Source of the DNA: Cyanobacteria bacterium UBA5018
GTDB lineage: Bacteria > Cyanobacteriota > Cyanobacteriia > PCC-6307 > Cyanobiaceae
Direction of reading: 5' to 3'
DNA length: 8,281 bases
NCBI GenBank assembly: GCA_002396505.1
Contig: DGYA01000008.1
Location: forward strand, 1 to 8,281
Of the stretch, positions 5,795 through 8,281 are shown in pieces. Below the pieces are notes generated by a model that made no database searches, was not told where the DNA came from, and was given only the letters and a program-made list of their open reading frames with translations. Every line of letters begins with the position of its first letter. The stretch's first letter is position 1. Position numbers and translations under genes: made by a program.

Positions 5795-8281
5795 ATGAGC
5801 AGCGCGATCCAGATCGCCAAGACCGTCACCTACCTGCCAGATCTGGTGGAGGTGCAACGGGCCAGCTTCAAGTGGTTTCTGGAAAAGGGCCTGATTGAAG
5901 AGCTAGAGAGCTTCTCACCGATCACCGATTACACCGGCAAGCTGGAGCTGCATTTCATTGGCAGCGAGTACCGCCTGAAGCGCCCGCGCCACGACGTGGA
6001 AGAAGCGAAGCGTCGCGATGCCACCTTTGCCTCGCAGATGTATGTCACCTGCAGGCTGGTCAACAAGGAAACCGGCGAGATCAAGGAGCAGGAGGTATTC
6101 ATCGGCGAACTGCCGCTGATGACCGAGCGGGGCACCTTCATCATCAATGGTGCCGAGCGGGTGATCGTCAACCAGATCGTGCGCTCGCCTGGGGTTTACT
6201 TCAAGGATGAACAGGATAAGAACGGCCGTAAGACCTTCAACGCCAGCCTGATCCCCAACCGTGGCGCCTGGCTGAAATTTGAAACCGATAAGAACGATTT
6301 GCTGCACGTACGGGTGGACAAAACCCGCAAGATCAATGCCCATGTGCTGATGCGCGCCATCGGCCTATCCGATAACGATGTACTCGACAAGCTGCGGCAT
6401 CCCGAGTATTACCAAAAGTCGATTGAGGCCGCCAACGACGAGGGCATCTCCTCGGAAGACCAGGCGCTGCTTGAGCTGTATAAAAAATTGCGTCCAGGCG
6501 AACCGCCCTCGGTGAGTGGCGGCCAGAGCCTGCTGCACAGCCGCTTCTTCGATCCCAAGCGCTACGACCTCGGTCGGGTTGGTCGCTACAAGATCAACAA
6601 AAAGCTGCGACTGACCATTCCCGATGCGGTGCGTACCCTCACCCCCGAGGACGTGCTCTCCACGATTGATTATCTGATCAATCTGGAACTCGATGTGGGC
6701 GGCGCCAGCCTCGATGACATCGATCACCTGGGCAATCGCCGCGTGCGCTCCGTGGGTGAATTGCTGCAGAACCAGGTGCGGGTTGGCCTGAATCGGCTCG
6801 AGCGGATCATCAAAGAGCGGATGACCGTGGGTGAAACCGATTCGCTCACCCCGGCCCAACTGGTGAACCCCAAACCGCTGGTGGCGGCGATCAAGGAGTT
6901 CTTTGGCTCCAGCCAGCTGAGCCAGTTCATGGACCAGACCAATCCCCTGGCTGAGCTCACCCACAAGCGCCGCATCAGCGCCCTCGGCCCCGGGGGTCTC
7001 ACCCGCGAGCGGGCCGGCTTTGCCGTGCGCGACATCCACCCATCCCACTACGGTCGGATTTGCCCGATCGAAACTCCGGAAGGCCCCAACGCCGGCCTGA
7101 TCGGCTCGCTGGCCACCCACGCCCGGGTGAACGAATACGGCTTTATTGAAACCCCCTTCTGGCGGGTGGAAAACGGCATCGTGCTCAAGCAGGGCAATCC
7201 GATCTATCTCTCCGCCGACCTGGAGGACGAGTGTCGGATCGCCCCGGGAGATGTGGCCACGGACAGCGATAGCCGCATCACCGCCGAACTGGTGCCGGTG
7301 CGCTACCGCCAAGACTTCGAAAAAGTGCCGCCCGAGCAGGTGGACTACGTGCAGCTGTCACCGGTGCAGGTGATCTCGGTGGCCACCTCCTTGATCCCCT
7401 TCCTGGAGCACGACGATGCCAACCGAGCCCTGATGGGCTCGAACATGCAACGTCAAGCGGTTCCCCTGCTGCGGCCGGAGCGGCCGTTGGTGGGCACCGG
7501 CCTGGAAACCCAGGTGGCTCGCGACTCCGGCATGGTGCCGATCACCAGGGTGAACGGCACGGTCACCTTCGTGGACGCCACCGCCATTGTGATCCGCGAT
7601 GAATTCAACAACGACCACACCCACTATCTGCAGAAATATCAGCGCTCCAACCAGGACACCTGTCTGAACCAGCGCCCGATTGTCAGCCAGGGGGATCCGG
7701 TGATCGCCGGCCAGGTGCTGGCCAATGGCTCCGCCTGCGAAGGGGGCGAGATAGCCCTGGGTCAAAACGTGCTGATCGCCTACATGCCCTGGGAGGGCTA
7801 CAACTACGAAGACGCCATCCTGGTAAGCGAGCGGCTGGTTACCGACGACCTCTACACCTCGGTACACATCGAGAAGTACGAGATTGAAGCGCGACAAACC
7901 AAGCTCGGACCCGAGGAAATTACCCGCGAAATTCCCAACGTCGCCGAAGAAACCCTAGGGCATCTCGACGAGATGGGCATCATTCGCATCGGTGCCTATG
8001 TGGAAAGCGGCGACATCTTGGTGGGCAAGGTTACGCCCAAGGGCGAATCAGACCAGCCGCCGGAAGAGAAGCTGCTGCGGGCAATCTTCGGCGAAAAAGC
8101 CCGCGACGTGCGCGACAACTCCCTGCGGGTGCCCAACACCGAGCGCGGCCGCGTCGTCGACGTGCGCATATATACCCGCGAGCAGGGCGATGAACTGCCG
8201 CCGGGCGCAAACATGGTGGTGCGGGTTTACGTGGCTCAGCGCCGCAAGATCCAGGTGGGCGACAAGATGGCCGGCCGCCAC
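5795..8281 (+). CDS. rpoB: RNA polymerase beta subunit (3' end missing)
   Basis: The frame is open from the ATG at 5795 to the right edge: 829 codons of an expected 1,100 or so. RpoB forms the catalytic pincer of RNA polymerase with beta-prime. It begins MSSAIQIAKTVTYLPDLVEV, typical of picocyanobacteria. The rifampicin region (residues 371-399, bases 6905-6991) contains GSSQLSQFMDQTNPL and THKRRISALGP with the usual wild-type residues at the well-known resistance positions (Gln, Asp, His, Ser). PIETPEGPNAGLIGSL starts at 424, and MPWEGYNYEDAILVSERLV at 664 with the conserved Glu-Asp pair (672-673). The window stops inside GDKMAGRH. No Shine-Dalgarno sequence precedes the ATG; a pyrimidine-rich stretch (5756-5783) does. 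rpoC1 and rpoC2 are expected downstream, outside the window. Confidence 0.98.
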   Translation, partial: MSSAIQIAKTVTYLPDLVEVQRASFKWFLEKGLIEELESFSPITDYTGKLELHFIGSEYRLKRPRHDVEEAKRRDATFASQMYVTCRLVNKETGEIKEQEVFIGELPLMTERGTFIINGAERVIVNQIVRSPGVYFKDEQDKNGRKTFNASLIPNRGAWLKFETDKNDLLHVRVDKTRKINAHVLMRAIGLSDNDVLDKLRHPEYYQKSIEAANDEGISSEDQALLELYKKLRPGEPPSVSGGQSLLHSRFFDPKRYDLGRVGRYKINKKLRLTIPDAVRTLTPEDVLSTIDYLINLELDVGGASLDDIDHLGNRRVRSVGELLQNQVRVGLNRLERIIKERMTVGETDSLTPAQLVNPKPLVAAIKEFFGSSQLSQFMDQTNPLAELTHKRRISALGPGGLTRERAGFAVRDIHPSHYGRICPIETPEGPNAGLIGSLATHARVNEYGFIETPFWRVENGIVLKQGNPIYLSADLEDECRIAPGDVATDSDSRITAELVPVRYRQDFEKVPPEQVDYVQLSPVQVISVATSLIPFLEHDDANRALMGSNMQRQAVPLLRPERPLVGTGLETQVARDSGMVPITRVNGTVTFVDATAIVIRDEFNNDHTHYLQKYQRSNQDTCLNQRPIVSQGDPVIAGQVLANGSACEGGEIALGQNVLIAYMPWEGYNYEDAILVSERLVTDDLYTSVHIEKYEIEARQTKLGPEEITREIPNVAEETLGHLDEMGIIRIGAYVESGDILVGKVTPKGESDQPPEEKLLRAIFGEKARDVRDNSLRVPNTERGRVVDVRIYTREQGDELPPGANMVVRVYVAQRRKIQVGDKMAGRH

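Noticed and set aside
6365..7312. 315-codon minus-strand frame opposite rpoB
   Set aside because: It is an antisense shadow; the plus strand encodes unmistakable RpoB across the same bases.

Overview
The window is a high-GC bacterial chromosome segment, very probably from a picocyanobacterium of the Synechococcus/Cyanobium group. The evidence is the gene order hisD (minus), rpsT, tatD, rpoB, the near-complete agreement of RpoB and S20 with what I recall of picocyanobacterial proteins, and three copies of the cyanobacterial octamer GCGATCGC (HIP1) inside hisD. No mobile element, CRISPR array, tRNA, rRNA or obvious gene-transfer island is visible. Most of the window is ordinary core genome.

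Layout. Positions 2-1153 hold the 3' part of an M16-family protein whose zinc motif is degenerate, so it is the non-catalytic partner type. It is followed by an intergenic stretch (1154-1671) made largely of simple repeats: a frame-coherent trinucleotide tract, a likely Rho-independent terminator, a ten-unit hexanucleotide repeat and a three-unit 18-bp repeat. A PfkB-family sugar kinase gene (about 1681-2544, plus strand) comes next. It converges on a small minus-strand reading frame (2597-2749) encoding about 50 residues, which I do not recognise but which looks coding. hisD (2883-4220, minus) completes histidine synthesis. It is divergent from rpsT (ribosomal protein S20), which is followed after 14 bases by tatD (metal-dependent hydrolase). 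After a 198-base structured leader comes rpoB (RNA polymerase beta subunit), open to the right edge at codon 829. rpoB is easy to miss because no stop codon lies inside the window.

How it works together. rpsT, tatD and rpoB run in one direction as a translation/transcription cluster. rpoB can be read from tatD or from a candidate promoter at the tatD stop, and its leader can form a 16-bp long-range stem enclosing a GC-rich hairpin. The observations most worth checking are this leader, the small unrecognised minus-strand gene, the repeat-rich intergenic island, and the loss of all three HxxEH residues in the M16 protein.
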